Source: Candidatus Fermentibacterota bacterium
GTDB taxonomy: Bacteria > JAFGKV01
Length of the DNA: 13,003 nt
Direction of reading: 5' to 3'
NCBI GenBank assembly: GCA_016928395.1
Contig: JAFGKV010000269.1
Coordinates: 1 to 13,003, forward strand
The position numbers were made by a program, and so were the translations under genes. The notes below the pieces were generated by a model that worked only from the letters and a program-made list of their open reading frames with translations, did no database searches and was not told the DNA's origin. Numbering within the stretch: position 1 is the first letter of the stretch; each line of letters starts with the position of its first letter. This document shows positions 12,244 to 13,003 of the stretch, in pieces.

Positions 12244-13003
12244 TTAGAAAGGCCTCTTCTTCATCATCTTCTTCAGGAAGGGATTATCTGCCCCCTGGTC
12301 ACTGTCCTCATCGTTCTCTTCGCCTTCATTCCTCCGCATATCACCCATGGGAAACAGCGATACTTCTTTGTAGCCATCTGGTATCGCGAAGTTGGATTCG
12401 GCCACGTCCATCGGCGTCAGCACTGTGACCTCCATGGTCGTGGTCGAGGTTTCGGCCTTCTTCTTCTTGGTATCAGTCGTTGTGGTGGCGGTCACGGTCT
12501 TGAGAGGTACGCCCTTCATCACGTCCATCTCGGCCGCGATGAGCTTGTCGAGTTCCTCATTGCCGCTCTTGGGCGCGTTCCGCAGCCACATGCCCAGGCT
12601 CGCGTCGGGCAGCTTGGTGGTCGCCCACGTATCCTGCTCCTTCACCGTGGTAGACTGGCTCTTGATGCCCATGACAGACATCGACATGGTGTATGATGTG
12701 CGACTTTTGTAGTGCGTCGTGGGATAGCCGAGCATAGCCGGTCCCGGTTCCTCGAGGAGCCGCTCCACCTTGGGATCCGTAATCGTCATCTTGACGACAC
12801 CCATGGCGCCACCAGCAAGCTGCATCATGGCGTCCATATCCCAGACGGCATAGGTCTTCTCCTTGGGATTGACGAGGTAGACCGTCTTGCCACCATCGGT
12901 GGTGACCAGATAGGTTCCTTTCCCCATCATATCGTTCTTGCTCTCGGCAAACTCCACCTTGCCGTTGTCGCCGTCTGCCCAGGCTTTGACCTTCATGTTC
13001 CCC
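12244..13003 (-). CDS. DUF4412-like protein (5' end outside window)
   Basis: At least 252 codons ending in TAA (12244-12246). The frame continues past the ATG at 12994-12996 to the window edge (preceding codons Gly-Asn). That Met opens a KVKAWADGDNGKVEF strand typical of the interior of the family, so the true start and a signal peptide probably lie outside. Counting from that Met, visible parts are KVKAW and KTVYLVNPKEKTYAVWD (37-53), matching the 'dg-k-vyvldp-kktY' core of DUF4412, then MTITDPKVERLLEEPGPAMLGYPTTHYK (70-97) and a C-terminal SNFAIPDGYKEVSL (201-214), the family's usual closing motif. A Thr-rich, lysine-containing insert (167-187) interrupts the second half. After an acidic stretch (223-232, Glu/Asp-rich) the protein ends KKMMKKRPF. 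The function is unknown; relatives are predicted periplasmic. Family assignment is moderately sure. Confidence 0.75.
   Translation of the reverse strand, partial: GNMKVKAWADGDNGKVEFAESKNDMMGKGTYLVTTDGGKTVYLVNPKEKTYAVWDMDAMMQLAGGAMGVVKMTITDPKVERLLEEPGPAMLGYPTTHYKSRTSYTMSMSVMGIKSQSTTVKEQDTWATTKLPDASLGMWLRNAPKSGNEELDKLIAAEMDVMKGVPLKTVTATTTTDTKKKKAETSTTTMEVTVLTPMDVAESNFAIPDGYKEVSLFPMGDMRRNEGEENDEDSDQGADNPFLKKMMKKRPF

Overview
This GC-rich bacterial window has an ordinary chromosomal gene layout: mostly single genes with their own ribosome-binding sites, separated by intergenic DNA that is unusually rich in short repeats and hairpins. Lineage clues are indirect. They are a cut-off C-terminus resembling secretion-sorting/FlgD-like tails at the left edge, an M16 lipoprotein protease, a BIG2 lipoprotein, a DUF2914 protein, a DUF4412-like protein, and degenerate 6-8 bp tandem repeats between genes. 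Together these suggest an uncultured Gram-negative lineage of the FCB/Eisenbacteria/Latescibacteria kind. That placement is an inference with low confidence.

Layout. Positions 1-87 hold the last 28 codons of an exported-protein-like gene. Positions 89-180 hold a repeat block. An ArsB/NhaD-superfamily permease lies on the minus strand (206-1564). A long M16 zinc-protease lipoprotein lies on the plus strand (1962-4817). It converges, across a perfect 13-bp inverted repeat, on a minus-strand ArsR-type regulator with a DUF2087 C-terminal domain (5028-5606), whose promoter and operator can be read. A DUF188/YaiI-family protein follows on the minus strand (5878-6360). After about 550 bp without a convincing gene come three plus-strand genes: a two-domain BIG2 lipoprotein (6917-7528), a small exported DUF2914 protein (7652-8056) and a MarC-family membrane protein (8215-8796). 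A large minus-strand membrane protein with a central spermidine-synthase-like methyltransferase fold follows (9153-11495). Next is about 750 bp of gene-free, repeat-rich DNA (11496-12243), then a minus-strand DUF4412-like protein that runs off the right edge (12244-13003).

Functional reading. No operon of related enzymes, mobile element, CRISPR array, tRNA or rRNA is visible, and I see no clear new multi-gene system. Most products act at the envelope: permease, MarC, the membrane synthase-like protein, and several exported or lipid-anchored proteins.

The most interesting signals are non-coding or at residue level. (1) A composite repeat with the same three motifs in the same order occurs in inverted orientation near both ends of the window. 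(2) The membrane spermidine-synthase homologue lacks the expected catalytic aspartate motif. (3) A promoter-operator arrangement for the ArsR-DUF2087 regulator can be read directly. (4) Strong stem-loops without U-tracts follow several genes.
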